Assembly: GCA_947494325.1 (NCBI GenBank)
Contig: CANLUS010000003.1
Location: forward strand, 62,001 to 126,000
Reading direction: 5' to 3'
Source: an uncultured Flavobacteriaceae bacterium
Lineage (GTDB): Bacteria; Bacteroidota; Bacteroidia; Flavobacteriales; Flavobacteriaceae
Length of the DNA stretch: 64,000 nt
Shown here: positions 54,243-63,226 of the stretch, one piece after another
Layout: every line of letters starts with the position of its first letter
Position numbering within the stretch: position 1 is the stretch's first letter
Position numbers and translations under genes: made by a program
Notes under the pieces: model-generated
Told to the model about the DNA's origin: nothing
The model's input: only the letters and a program-made list of their open reading frames with translations
Databases searched by the model: none

Positions 54243-54995
54243 TTGAGATACTTTATTGAACTTTCTTACAACGGTAAAAATTACCATGGCTGGCAAATTC
54301 AGCCCAACGCAACTTCGGTGCAAGAAGTTATTCAAAATGCTTTGTCAACGCTGTTAAGAAAAGAGATAAACATTATGGGCGCCGGTAGAACAGATGCCGG
54401 AGTACATGCGACTCAGATGTTTGCACATTTTGATGTTGACCACATTATTGAGGTTTCGGAATTGAGGGACAGAATGAACGCTTTTTTACCTGAAGATATT
54501 GTGATCAATACTGTTTTCTTGACGGATGATAACGCTCATACGCGATTCGATGCGTTGAGTAGATCGTATGAATATAGAATTTGGTTGGGTAGAAATCCTT
54601 TTGTGATAGATACTACTTGGCAACTATATCAGCAGCAATTAGCAGTTGAAAAAATGAATGAAGCCGCCCGTATGTTGTTAAATTATAGTAATTTTAAGAG
54701 TTTTTCGAAGTCTAAAACCGATGTAAAGACTTATAATTGTAAGATTACAAATGCAGTTTGGGAGCTTAAAGGAAATTCGTTAGTATTTCATATTACCGCC
54801 GACCGTTTTTTGCGTAATATGGTGCGAGCTATTGTTGGCACGTTGGTGGAAGTAGGACTCGGAAAAAAGTCGAAAGAAGATGTGATACGCATTATAGAAA
54901 GTCAGGATAGAACAAAAGCCGGAGTTTCAGTGCCTGCCCAAGGACTCTTTTTAACTGAAGTAGCATATCCCGAAACGATATTAAAAAATAGATAA
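54243..54995 (+). CDS. truA: tRNA pseudouridine(38-40) synthase TruA
   Basis: A 250-residue enzyme that makes pseudouridine at positions 38-40 of tRNA. The catalytic aspartate is in MGAGRTDAGVHA; RYFIELSYNGKNYHGWQ and the C-terminal FLRNMVRAIVGTLVEVG are typical of TruA. The start is TTG: an in-frame stop lies three codons upstream and there is no ATG before the conserved start. The ABC transporter gene begins immediately after its stop codon (TAA ATG), so the two are co-transcribed. Confidence 0.96.
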   Translation: MRYFIELSYNGKNYHGWQIQPNATSVQEVIQNALSTLLRKEINIMGAGRTDAGVHATQMFAHFDVDHIIEVSELRDRMNAFLPEDIVINTVFLTDDNAHTRFDALSRSYEYRIWLGRNPFVIDTTWQLYQQQLAVEKMNEAARMLLNYSNFKSFSKSKTDVKTYNCKITNAVWELKGNSLVFHITADRFLRNMVRAIVGTLVEVGLGKKSKEDVIRIIESQDRTKAGVSVPAQGLFLTEVAYPETILKNR

Positions 54996-56765
54996 ATGTC
55001 TGAAAAGGTTACAGGTAAAGTTTTTGATATAAAATTGTTTAAGCGTTTATTAGGTTATATACGTGTATATCGAATCAACTTTTTAATTGCTTTAATATCG
55101 GTATTGGTAGGAGCGATCCTCGCCATCGTAAATCCTGGGTTACTCATTGATATTGTAGATGAATACATCCCGGCAAAGAACTCGAGTGCACTTTTAACTA
55201 CTGTAACCATTATGTTAAGTGTGCTATTATTGAAAGTGCTCTTTCAGTTTTTGTTCATTTATTTTGCCAATTGGCTGGGGCAACATATCATAAAGGATAT
55301 ACGATCAGAATTATTTCGACATATGTTGCGTTTTAAAATGCAATACTTTAATAACACACCTGTAGGAAAATTAGTAACACGATCTGTTTCTGATATTGAA
55401 ACTATTGCTAGTATTTTCGGACAAGGTCTTTTTATGATTGTAAGTGATCTATTGACTATGCTCGTGGTAATGGGCTTTATGCTCTATAAAAACTGGCAAT
55501 TAGCCTTGATTGCATTTACAGTGCTTCCCATCTTAATTTATGCAACTAAGATTTTTCAGAAGGCAATGAAAGCAGCATTTAATGATGTGAGAAATGAGGT
55601 TTCTAATTTAAACACCTTTGTTCAAGAGCGCATTGTGGGTATGAAAATAGTGCAATTATTTACGCGTGAAAAAATAGAATATGATGCTTTTAAATCGATT
55701 AATAATAAACATAAAAAAGCATGGGTTAAGGCTATTTGGTATAATTCAATCTTTTTTCCGATCGCCGAAATTTTCCCTCAAATTGCTATAGGATTTATCG
55801 TTTGGTACGGAGGGTTAAGTATTCTTTCTATTAGTGTTTCCGCAACGACGGGTGAGATTATTGCATTCATTATGCTGTGTCAATTGTTATTTAGACCACT
55901 ACGTCAAATAGCGGATAAGTTTAACACGCTGCAAATGGGAATGGTAGCAGCAGATAGAGTATTTATCATCTTAGATGAAAAAGAAGAAGAGGTAGACGAC
56001 GGAAAGTTGGTTGTGCCTGTTGTAGAAGGAAATATTGCGTTTAAGAATGTTCACTTTAGTTATATTAAAGATGAACCTGTTTTAAAAGGAGTTTCTTTCG
56101 AAGTGAAGCAGGGTGAAACCATTGCCGTTGTTGGTGCAACAGGAGCTGGAAAATCTACCATAATTAATTTGTTGAATCGTTTTTATGATATCGATAGTGG
56201 TGAAATCTTAATCGATGGCACTTCCGTAAACACTTTTAAGTTAGATTCATTAAGAGATAATATTGCTGTTGTTTTGCAAGATGTGTTTTTGTTTTCTGAT
56301 ACCATTTATAATAATATTACCTTGAATGATACGAATATTACAATGAAGCAAGTAGAAGAGGCAGCAAAAGTCATAGGAGTGCATGATTTTATTATGAGTT
56401 TACCTGAAGGATATGATTATAATGTAAAAGAACGCGGTGTGATGTTGTCGGCAGGGCAGCGCCAACTAATTTCATTTTTAAGAGCTTATGTAAGTGACCC
56501 AGCGATCTTAATTTTAGATGAAGCAACTTCATCTATCGATTCACAATCAGAAAAATTAATCCAAAAAGCCACAAATAAAATCACCAAGGGTAGAACATCT
56601 ATTGTCATTGCTCATAGACTTGCGACAATCAAGAAGGCAGATAGAATTATTGTTATGGAAAAGGGTGAAATTGTAGAGCAAGGAACGCATAATGAGTTGC
56701 TCAAGCAAAAAGGATATTACAGCAAATTATACGAGATTCAGTTTGCCACTGCTTTGGCAAGCTAA
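54996..56765 (+). CDS. ABC exporter, MsbA/ABCB-type half-transporter
   Basis: A 589-residue half-transporter with six membrane helices (about 1-320) fused to an ATPase. Walker A is VGATGAGKST, the signature is LSAGQRQL and Walker B is AILILDEATS, followed by the H-loop IVIAHRLAT. It exports a lipid or drug-like substrate as a dimer. In flavobacteria the gene behind truA is often of this type. The stop is two bases from the stop of the convergent cdaA gene. Confidence 0.93.
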   Translation: MSEKVTGKVFDIKLFKRLLGYIRVYRINFLIALISVLVGAILAIVNPGLLIDIVDEYIPAKNSSALLTTVTIMLSVLLLKVLFQFLFIYFANWLGQHIIKDIRSELFRHMLRFKMQYFNNTPVGKLVTRSVSDIETIASIFGQGLFMIVSDLLTMLVVMGFMLYKNWQLALIAFTVLPILIYATKIFQKAMKAAFNDVRNEVSNLNTFVQERIVGMKIVQLFTREKIEYDAFKSINNKHKKAWVKAIWYNSIFFPIAEIFPQIAIGFIVWYGGLSILSISVSATTGEIIAFIMLCQLLFRPLRQIADKFNTLQMGMVAADRVFIILDEKEEEVDDGKLVVPVVEGNIAFKNVHFSYIKDEPVLKGVSFEVKQGETIAVVGATGAGKSTIINLLNRFYDIDSGEILIDGTSVNTFKLDSLRDNIAVVLQDVFLFSDTIYNNITLNDTNITMKQVEEAAKVIGVHDFIMSLPEGYDYNVKERGVMLSAGQRQLISFLRAYVSDPAILILDEATSSIDSQSEKLIQKATNKITKGRTSIVIAHRLATIKKADRIIVMEKGEIVEQGTHNELLKQKGYYSKLYEIQFATALAS

Positions 56766-56767
56766 AG

Positions 56768-57553
56768 CTATGCTAGATCTTCTTTGATAATCTCAATCAA
56801 TCTATCGGTGTCATCGAATAAAATAAACTCTCCATTTTTCACGTACGAGATTTGACCAGTTTCTTCAGAAACGATAAGAGCAACCGCATCCGATTTCATC
56901 GTGATACTCAAACCTGCACGATGTCTTAAGCCGAATCTACCAGGAATATTTAATTTGTCTTCAACTGGCAGTATAACACGAGTAGCAGTGATAAAATTGT
57001 CTTCTATAATAATAGCGCCATCGTGCAAAGGGCTATTTTTGTAAAAGATACTTTTTAGTAACGGCATATTGATTTCGGCGTTCATTTTATCACCCGTATG
57101 CTTTACGAAATCAAGACTATTATTACGTTCAATAACGACCAAGGCACCAGTTCTGGTTTTGCCCATTTCAACACAAGAATTTACAATACCTTCAACATCA
57201 GTTACGGTGGCATCACCATCCGATTTTAAGAACTTTAAGTTTTTTAAAAATCCTTTTTTTGTGGCAAAATTAGTAGAGCCAACCATCAATAAGAATTTTC
57301 GAATCTCTTGCTGAAAAACAATGATCATGGCAATAAAACCTACCCCTAGAAATTTTCCTAAAATATCACTCAAAAGCTCCATTTGTAAAACTTCAGTAAG
57401 TTTCCAAATAAGATAAATAATGGCGATTCCTAAGAAAATATTAATGGCGACAGTTCCTCGTATCAATCGATATACATAATAGAGGAGTAGGGCAACCAAC
57501 ACAATATCTAGAATATCTAGAATTCGAAAGTCTAAAAAATCGAGTGCATCCAA
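56768..57553 (-). CDS. cdaA: Diadenylate cyclase CdaA
   Basis: A 261-residue membrane enzyme that makes cyclic di-AMP from two ATP. Three N-terminal membrane helices (DIVLVALLLYYVYRLI; INIFLGIAIIYLIW; FLGVGFIAMIIVF) precede the DAC domain with the two diagnostic motifs LHDGAIIIE and GLRHRAGLS. The start is a TTG at 57551-57553 (LDALDFLDFRILD); no ATG precedes the first helix. It lies downstream of an exbD-like gene and folP on the minus strand, probably in one operon with folP. Confidence 0.93.
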   Translation of the reverse strand: MDALDFLDFRILDILDIVLVALLLYYVYRLIRGTVAINIFLGIAIIYLIWKLTEVLQMELLSDILGKFLGVGFIAMIIVFQQEIRKFLLMVGSTNFATKKGFLKNLKFLKSDGDATVTDVEGIVNSCVEMGKTRTGALVVIERNNSLDFVKHTGDKMNAEINMPLLKSIFYKNSPLHDGAIIIEDNFITATRVILPVEDKLNIPGRFGLRHRAGLSITMKSDAVALIVSEETGQISYVKNGEFILFDDTDRLIEIIKEDLA

Positions 57554-57634
57554 GCTTTTGGTTTTTGTAAAAATACTAATTATTTATAGTTATTTACAAG
57601 AACCTTTTTTTAGTTTTTAAGATACTTATGAAAT

Positions 57635-58237
57635 TCATTTAATAGGTTCATTGTCAAATATAAGAACGGGATATTTGGTCTTGATATCTTCAATTTTAGC
57701 CTTTAAGATATTGTTTTTTTTGTCTTGTTGATAGGCTGAAATCAATTCTTTATAGGTCATTCCGTATTGCGAGTACGTTAATTTTGAGCGCAATTCCGCA
57801 TAAGCGCTATTGATTTCATTATGTGTTGCTATATATGTACCATAAGATGCATTTCTACTACTTTCAAGTGCAATCGCAGCCTTTGCAGGATGGTCTGATG
57901 ACGTTATGTCTTTTTTACCGTTACACCAATCACATGGATTTCCTTGTAGATCGGTAGTAGCACCATTATCAATGAAGTCAGTTACAAATTGTTTCAATTC
58001 TTTTAATTGAATTATAGTAGCGCCTTCTAACTGAATTTCATTGTTGGCGTTGATCGCAATTTCTAGAACATTTCTTTCATGGACTGGTTCCTTAGCGTTA
58101 GTATTTTTTTCGGGCAACATTTTTTGAATTCCAATATCATCGTCTATAGTGGTGGTTACTAAAAAGAAGATCAATAACAAAAAGGCAATATCGGCCATAG
58201 ATCCTGCATTAATGGTGGGCGTGTTTCGATTGCTCAT
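57635..58237 (-). CDS. ExbD/TolR-family protein
   Basis: A 200-residue single-pass inner-membrane protein. The start MSNRNTPTINAGSMADIAFLLLIFFLVTTTI has the membrane-embedded aspartate (MADIAFL) that ExbD needs to use the proton gradient. The periplasmic part is longer than usual and contains a CDWCNGKKD segment and a coiled C-terminal part. No exbB or tonB gene is adjacent; it stands between cdaA and folP. It may energise outer membrane transporters such as SusC through partners elsewhere. Confidence 0.88.
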   Translation of the reverse strand: MSNRNTPTINAGSMADIAFLLLIFFLVTTTIDDDIGIQKMLPEKNTNAKEPVHERNVLEIAINANNEIQLEGATIIQLKELKQFVTDFIDNGATTDLQGNPCDWCNGKKDITSSDHPAKAAIALESSRNASYGTYIATHNEINSAYAELRSKLTYSQYGMTYKELISAYQQDKKNNILKAKIEDIKTKYPVLIFDNEPIK

Positions 58238-58293
58238 AGTAGAAAAGTTTTAAGGTGAGTTAAAACATCCACAAAAACGATGCCGAGGAGAGC

Positions 58294-59121
58294 TTATTTT
58301 CTACAAGCTTCTACAATGCTAATAGTTTCTGTCGCTTCCTTTACATCGTGTACGCGTAAAATTGAAGCACCGTTTAATAAGGCGATTGTATTGGCTGCAG
58401 TTGTACCGTTTAATGCCTCTTGAGGCGTTGAATCTAACAATTTATAGAGCATCGATTTTCTAGATAGTCCTGCTAAAATAGGTAGCTCAAGTATTTTAAA
58501 TAAATCAAGCTGCTGTAATAGTGTGTAATTTTGTTCGAGTGTTTTTCCAAAACCAAATCCTACGTCAAGAATAATGTCATTAACATGTAAGGCATTCAAC
58601 TGCTGAACTTTCTCGGAGAAAAAATAAATAATGTCTTTAACAAGGTCATCATAGACGGTATTTTTTTGCATGTTTTGAGGTGTTCCTTGCATATGCATTA
58701 AGATGTATGGCACTTGCAATTCGGCGATCGTAGAATACATAGCGGTATCTAGAGTACCACCTGAGATATCGTTGACCATACAGGCGCCGATTTGAACACA
58801 TTCTTTGGCAACCTTGCTTCTAAAAGTATCAATGGATATTAAAATTTCAGGAAATTTTTCTACCATTGTTGTCACAATTGGGAGTATTCTGTGTAATTCT
58901 TCTTCTTCAGTTATATGAGTTGCATTCGGGCGTGATGAATAGGCACCAACATCAATAAAAGTGGCTCCAGCGTTGAGCATTTTTTCAACATGAGTCAAGG
59001 CAGTATCCATATCTTTATACTTGCCACCGTCATAGAAAGAATCGGGCGTTGTATTTAAGATACCCATCACTTTCGGAGTGGACAAATTAATAAGCTTTCC
59101 TTTGCAATTGATTTGTGACAT
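58294..59121 (-). CDS. folP: Dihydropteroate synthase
   Basis: A 275-residue cytoplasmic enzyme that joins p-aminobenzoate to dihydropterin in folate synthesis. All TIM-barrel motifs are visible: MGILNTTPDSFYDGG, FIDVGAYSSRP, ISIDTFRSKVA, MVNDISGG, LMHMQGTPQNM, ILDVGFGFGKT and AGLSRKSML. The DPG of the seventh-strand motif is DVG here. First gene of the leftward folP-exbD-cdaA group. Confidence 0.97.
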   Translation of the reverse strand: MSQINCKGKLINLSTPKVMGILNTTPDSFYDGGKYKDMDTALTHVEKMLNAGATFIDVGAYSSRPNATHITEEEELHRILPIVTTMVEKFPEILISIDTFRSKVAKECVQIGACMVNDISGGTLDTAMYSTIAELQVPYILMHMQGTPQNMQKNTVYDDLVKDIIYFFSEKVQQLNALHVNDIILDVGFGFGKTLEQNYTLLQQLDLFKILELPILAGLSRKSMLYKLLDSTPQEALNGTTAANTIALLNGASILRVHDVKEATETISIVEACRK

Positions 59122-59182
59122 AACTACTTGTTTAAGAGCTTTTTTGTGAAATAATTAACAACTTCAATATATTTTTTTTTTG

Positions 59183-59190
59183 TAAATTTG
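59183..59190 (+). promoter_or_regulatory. Promoter -7 element of a candidate small RNA
   Basis: TAAATTTG is a perfect TAnnTTTG match on the plus strand, directly behind a T tract. No TTG-type -33 is seen at the right distance. It points away from folP and toward the terminator at 59248. Confidence 0.45.
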
Positions 59191-59196
59191 AGTATT

Positions 59197-59274
59197 CTTC
59201 TCATAACTCCTATTTGAGAGAATGATGTTTAGCGACATATAATACTTAAGGCTACTACTCAGTAGCCTTTTTTT
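59197..59274 (+). ncRNA. Candidate small RNA of about 78 nt
   Basis: Between two minus-strand genes, a plus-strand unit is visible. A -7 box at 59183 is followed by a hairpin ATTCTTCTCA/TGAGAGAAT with one bulge (59194-59223), a small stem ATGT/ACAT (59225-59238) and an intrinsic terminator AAGGCTACT-ACTC-AGTAGCCTT with seven T (59248-59274). The terminator can only act on plus-strand transcripts, because no T tract follows it on the minus strand, yet no plus-strand protein gene lies upstream. It does not resemble tmRNA, 6S or the SRP RNA tip. The start point is approximate, since hairpin 1 begins 3 nt before the predicted +1. Confidence 0.55.
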
Positions 59275-59857
59275 ATTTTGATGCCACTGTATTAACAACC
59301 TTTGATACTTTCGGAGCCTCATACCTCCGCATCATCTGTATGAGTTTTTCAAAAGAGTCACTAACAAAAAGCATATCTCGATTTATTTGTTTTAAGAAAC
59401 CTTCTTTTACCATGACATCTAATTGTTTCAAGGTGTAATCAAAATAACCATTGGTGTTTAAAATCCCAATAGGTTTAGCTTCTATGCCTAATTGTCCTAA
59501 AGTAAGGGCTTCGAAAAGTTCATCTAGCGTTCCGAAACCTCCAGCTAATGCAATATAACCATCGACCAATTTACTTATTTTTACCTTGCGTTTAGACATT
59601 TTTCGAGTAACTACCATTTTGGTGATCTTGGTGTGTGCAACTTCTTCATGTTTTAATAAATCGGGTATGACCCCAATGACTTCACCTCGCATTTCCATAA
59701 CGGCATCAGCTATGGTTCCCATAATTCCGATTTTTCCACCGCCATAAACAAGACTAATGTTTTGTTCAGCTAAGAAATGACCTAATTTTTTAGCTTCGTC
59801 GGCATACACAGGAGCGAAACCTATGCTTGATCCACAAAAAACAGCGACTCTTTTCAT
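59273..59857 (-). CDS. LOG-family (TIGR00730) Rossmann-fold protein
   Basis: A 194-residue protein of the LOG family, whose characterised members cleave cytokinin or nucleoside 5'-monophosphates to base and ribose 5-phosphate. AVFCGSSIG, YGGGKIGIMG and the active-site segment ALAGGFGTLDELFE are present; the usual PGG is AGG here, while the catalytic arginine (TRKMSKRK) and glutamate are kept. Cytoplasmic, single gene; its stop overlaps the terminator of the candidate small RNA. Confidence 0.9.
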   Translation of the reverse strand: MKRVAVFCGSSIGFAPVYADEAKKLGHFLAEQNISLVYGGGKIGIMGTIADAVMEMRGEVIGVIPDLLKHEEVAHTKITKMVVTRKMSKRKVKISKLVDGYIALAGGFGTLDELFEALTLGQLGIEAKPIGILNTNGYFDYTLKQLDVMVKEGFLKQINRDMLFVSDSFEKLIQMMRRYEAPKVSKVVNTVASK

Positions 59858-59965
59858 TATTTTTTATTGATTTGATGGTTGATAGTACGCTCGTAAAAAT
59901 ACGCATTTGCATAAGATTATATGGTTTGTTTTTTATAAATTCGTTCGATAAAATAGATGTACTAA

Positions 59966-60508
59966 ATGCAGAAAACTACGGAGCAATATGATGCAATTAT
60001 TGCTAAATGTCGAGATCTCTTCATTAATAAAATGAAAGACTATGGTAGCGCATGGCGCATTTTACGCCTACCTTCTTTAACAGACCAAATCTTTATAAAA
60101 GCACAACGTATTCGTCAGTTGCAAGAGAATGAAACACGAAAAGTAGATGAAGATGAGATTCCAGAATTTGTTGGGATTATTAATTATTCAATCATGGCGC
60201 TGATTCAATTAGAAAAAGGTGTAGTTGAACAGCCAGATTTAAGTGTACATCAAGCAACGGAACTCTATGATAAGCACATTGGTTTGACACAAAAATTAAT
60301 GGAAAATAAGAACCATGATTATGGGGAAGCTTGGCGGGATATGCGTGTGAATTCTTTGACAGATTTGATTTTGCAAAAGTTATTGCGTGTCAAGCAGATT
60401 GAAGATAATAAAGGAAAGACCTTAGTCTCGGAAGGAATTGACGCCAATTATCAGGATATGATTAATTATGCAGTATTCGCTTTAATTTTAATGAAAGAAA
60501 ATTCATAA
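59966..60508 (+). CDS. DUF1599-family protein
   Basis: A 180-residue protein made of two tandem repeats of the domain now called nucleotide-modification-associated domain 1: KMKDYGSAWRILRLPSLTDQIFIKAQRIRQ in the first half and NKNHDYGEAWRDMRVNSLTDLILQKLLRVKQ in the second. The D-Y-G-x-A-W core with charged neighbours recurs in both. Function unknown. In flavobacteria it sits beside folP and the DoxX/BT_3928 gene, as here, and the next gene starts two bases after its stop. Confidence 0.92.
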   Translation: MQKTTEQYDAIIAKCRDLFINKMKDYGSAWRILRLPSLTDQIFIKAQRIRQLQENETRKVDEDEIPEFVGIINYSIMALIQLEKGVVEQPDLSVHQATELYDKHIGLTQKLMENKNHDYGEAWRDMRVNSLTDLILQKLLRVKQIEDNKGKTLVSEGIDANYQDMINYAVFALILMKENS

Positions 60509-60509
60509 T

Positions 60510-61610
60510 ATGAAAATAATAGTACAGATAGCAAGAGTTTTTGTAGCAATTACATTTATTTTTTCGGGTTTTGTAAAAGTGGTAGATCCCTTGGGCTCTG
60601 CATATAAGTTTCAAGAGTATTTTGGTGCCGATGTCTTGAACTTAGAATTTATGATTCCGTTTGCATTGCCTTTCTCTATTGTGCTAATCATTGCCGAAAT
60701 AATGTTGGGAATTATGCTACTGATCGGATTTAAACCAAAATTGACTGTCTGGTCTTTAGCCATTATAACCTTGATTTTTTTATTTCTAACATGGTATTCA
60801 GCATATTATAATAAAGTAACTGATTGTGGTTGTTTTGGTGATGCGATTACCTTAACGCCATGGGAAACCTTTTATAAGAACATTATACTCATTGTGTTGA
60901 TTGCCTTGTTATTGCTAAAAGTTGATATGATTAAACCAATTTTTAGTGTTAAAATGACAAAAGCCTTGACTTTTGTATGTCTTTTTGCTTTTCTTTTCAT
61001 AACCTATCACGTATTGGTGCACTTGCCAATTATTGATTTTAGAGCCTACGCCGTGGGTAAAAATATACCAGAAGGAATGGTCTACCCGGAAAATGCGAAA
61101 AAGTCGGTTTATAAAGATACTTGGATTTATAAAGTAAATGGAGAAGATAAAGAATATACTACAGAAGAGAAGCCTTGGGAAATAGAAGGCGCTACTTTTG
61201 TTGATAGAAAAACAAAATTGATAGAAAAGGGGTATGAGCCGCCGATCCATGACTTTTCAATGGAAAAAGACGATGTAGATTTTACCGATTTGCTAATGCA
61301 AAAAGAAAGATTGATGCTAGTGGTAATGTATAACCTACAAAAAGTAGATAAAGATGCTTTAAAAAATGTCAAAGAAATTGTTACACAAGCCCAAGAGAAA
61401 GGATATGATGTGTATGCTTTCTCTTCGTCTCCAATGAGTGAATATGAAAGTTTGAAAAAGGAGTTTGGGTTAGATCTGGAGCTGCTATTTTGTGATGAAA
61501 CTACCTTAAAAACAATTGTGAGGGCAAATCCAGGTTTTGTAACCTTGAACAAAGGAACGATAATGGGTAAATGGAACGCTTTAGATTATAAAAAAGTAAC
61601 GCTTCATTAA
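60510..61610 (+). CDS. BT_3928-like DoxX/MauE-type membrane protein with thioredoxin-like C-terminus
   Basis: A 366-residue protein. Four N-terminal membrane helices of the DoxX/MauE type enclose a TDCGCFGDAITLTPWETF segment, a cysteine pair typical of MauE-like redox proteins. A further helix (ALTFVCLFAFLFITYHVLVHL) leads to a soluble part (about 170-366) with a thioredoxin-like domain but no obvious CxxC. A role in redox homeostasis or disulfide handling is inferred. Co-transcribed with the DUF1599 gene. Confidence 0.88.
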   Translation: MKIIVQIARVFVAITFIFSGFVKVVDPLGSAYKFQEYFGADVLNLEFMIPFALPFSIVLIIAEIMLGIMLLIGFKPKLTVWSLAIITLIFLFLTWYSAYYNKVTDCGCFGDAITLTPWETFYKNIILIVLIALLLLKVDMIKPIFSVKMTKALTFVCLFAFLFITYHVLVHLPIIDFRAYAVGKNIPEGMVYPENAKKSVYKDTWIYKVNGEDKEYTTEEKPWEIEGATFVDRKTKLIEKGYEPPIHDFSMEKDDVDFTDLLMQKERLMLVVMYNLQKVDKDALKNVKEIVTQAQEKGYDVYAFSSSPMSEYESLKKEFGLDLELLFCDETTLKTIVRANPGFVTLNKGTIMGKWNALDYKKVTLH

Positions 61611-61620
61611 TTCTACAGTT

Positions 61621-61992
61621 ATGAAACAATTGGTGCTGGTTTTTATTGGTGGAGGTTTCGGAAGTATTGCGCGTTATGTTTTATCAAAATACTTCAATAA
61701 TGATGTTACAGGTATTCCTTATGGTACTTTCATTGCTAATATTTTAGGGAGTTTGCTAATCGGCCTCATTTTAGGGTTCGCCGCTAAAAATGAATCCTTA
61801 AACAGTAATCAGACGTTACTGTTAGCTACTGGTTTTTGTGGTGGTTTTACTACATTTTCCACTTTTGCATATGAAAACCATGTCTTCCTAAAATCAGGTG
61901 ATTTTATGAATTTCTTTTTCTACGCCGTTGGCAGTTTTATCCTAGGGTTCGCCGCCGTATTTCTAGGAATGTTCCTTGTAAAGTTTATTTGA
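61621..61992 (+). CDS. crcB: Fluoride-specific channel CrcB/FluC
   Basis: A 123-residue membrane protein with four helices that exports fluoride as a dual-topology dimer. GGGFGSIARYVLSKY, GTFIANILGSLLIGL (pore asparagine) and the GFCGGFTTFSTFAYE segment with the phenylalanine box are diagnostic. It follows the DoxX-like gene by ten bases. No fluoride riboswitch was seen upstream. Confidence 0.95.
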   Translation: MKQLVLVFIGGGFGSIARYVLSKYFNNDVTGIPYGTFIANILGSLLIGLILGFAAKNESLNSNQTLLLATGFCGGFTTFSTFAYENHVFLKSGDFMNFFFYAVGSFILGFAAVFLGMFLVKFI

Positions 61993-62008
61993 TACATAAA
62001 ACAGGCGA

Positions 62009-62416
62009 TTACCTAGCGAAACGATATTCAAATTTATCAGTAATAATTGATCCGTCAGAGGCAATATTTTGATTGATGATAAATCTATTTCCAGTAACGA
62101 CTATCGAACCATATTCTAGATCGTCAATAAAAAGAAAATCTTCATTCGCAATGGTTTGAATTGAATAGTCATACGTACCAGGATCTAGAGCGTCGGCTAC
62201 TCCTGCAGTATTATGCTCTACTATAAGTGTTCCGTTCACTTCATTAAACGTCCAATTGATCTGGTTTTGTTGGTAAGTTGTGTTACTGCCAGCTAGGCCG
62301 CCAGTAGCTTGAATTAAGCTCCATTTGGCACTTGTTTGTGTTGGAGGTTGTAAATCAGATTCGATGGAACAACTTACTAAAACTAAAGACAAAATAATAA
62401 TTGCAAATTTTCTCAT
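62009..62416 (-). CDS. Small lipoprotein, lipocalin-like
   Basis: A 135-residue lipoprotein (MRKFAIIILSLVLVSC) with a mature part of predicted beta strands (KWSLIQATGGLAGS, INWTFNEVNGTLIVEH, FLFIDDLEYGSIVVTG). This resembles the small lipocalin-like lipoproteins of Bacteroidota. Function unknown. Convergent with crcB. Confidence 0.8.
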   Translation of the reverse strand: MRKFAIIILSLVLVSCSIESDLQPPTQTSAKWSLIQATGGLAGSNTTYQQNQINWTFNEVNGTLIVEHNTAGVADALDPGTYDYSIQTIANEDFLFIDDLEYGSIVVTGNRFIINQNIASDGSIITDKFEYRFAR

Positions 62417-62475
62417 TATGGTATTTTTAGAAGAGATGTATAAATATAGAAATGGTTGCGAATATACATCGATAA

Positions 62476-63207
62476 TTATTGATTGGTTTTAGAAGAATCG
62501 GCAACTAAACGATGAATCTCATTTAATTCTTGCGATGTTAAATCACGCCATTGCCCAATTGGAACATCCAAAGAAACATTCATGATTCTAACACGTTTTA
62601 GCTCCCGTACATGGTAGCCAAGATGCTCAGACATCCTACGTATTTGACGATTCAATCCTTGCGTTAAAATAATTCTGAATTTTACCACGCCAATTTGTTC
62701 AACAAAACATTTGCGCGTAATGGTATCTAAAATAGGAACCCCATTACTCATTTGTTGCACGAACTGCTTAGTAATAGGCTTATCAACAGTAACAATATAT
62801 TCTTTTTCATGATTGTTACGCGCTCTCAGAATTTTATTGACAATATCACCATCATTGGTTAAGAATATTAAACCTTCACTAGGTTTATCTAATCGACCAA
62901 TGGGAAAAATTCTCGTTGGATATTTTATGAAATCAATAATATTATCTTTTTCAACCTTTGTGTCTGTAGTACATACAATGCCAACGGGCTTGTTAAAGGC
63001 AATATATACTGGTTTGTCGTTAGGAGGTGATATTAATTCACCATCTACATGCACTTCATCTGTAGGGCTAATTTTCGTACCCATTTCAGGAACTTTTCCA
63101 TTAATTGTGACACGTTTTTGTTCGATCAATTTATCGGCAGCTCTTCTAGAGCAATAGCCAACTTCACTGAGATATTTATTGATGCGTGTCAATTGATTTT
63201 CTTCCAA
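62476..63207 (-). CDS. rluF: 23S rRNA pseudouridine synthase, RluF type
   Basis: A 243-residue pseudouridine synthase with an N-terminal S4 RNA-binding domain ([21 protein letters not shown]) and the catalytic aspartate in [19 protein letters not shown]. The C-terminal [25 protein letters not shown] is typical of the RluB/RluF group. The closest known function is modification of U2604 in 23S rRNA. It starts with TTG (LEENQLTRI); an in-frame stop a few codons upstream rules out an earlier start. Confidence 0.88.
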   Translation of the reverse strand: MEENQLTRINKYLSEVGYCSRRAADKLIEQKRVTINGKVPEMGTKISPTDEVHVDGELISPPNDKPVYIAFNKPVGIVCTTDTKVEKDNIIDFIKYPTRIFPIGRLDKPSEGLIFLTNDGDIVNKILRARNNHEKEYIVTVDKPITKQFVQQMSNGVPILDTITRKCFVEQIGVVKFRIILTQGLNRQIRRMSEHLGYHVRELKRVRIMNVSLDVPIGQWRDLTSQELNEIHRLVADSSKTNQ

Positions 63208-63226
63208 TGCCTTTTCTTTTTAAATG

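Noticed and set aside
61560-61621. Fluoride riboswitch before crcB
   Set aside because: Only ten bases separate the genes and no conserved fluoride aptamer core was seen upstream.
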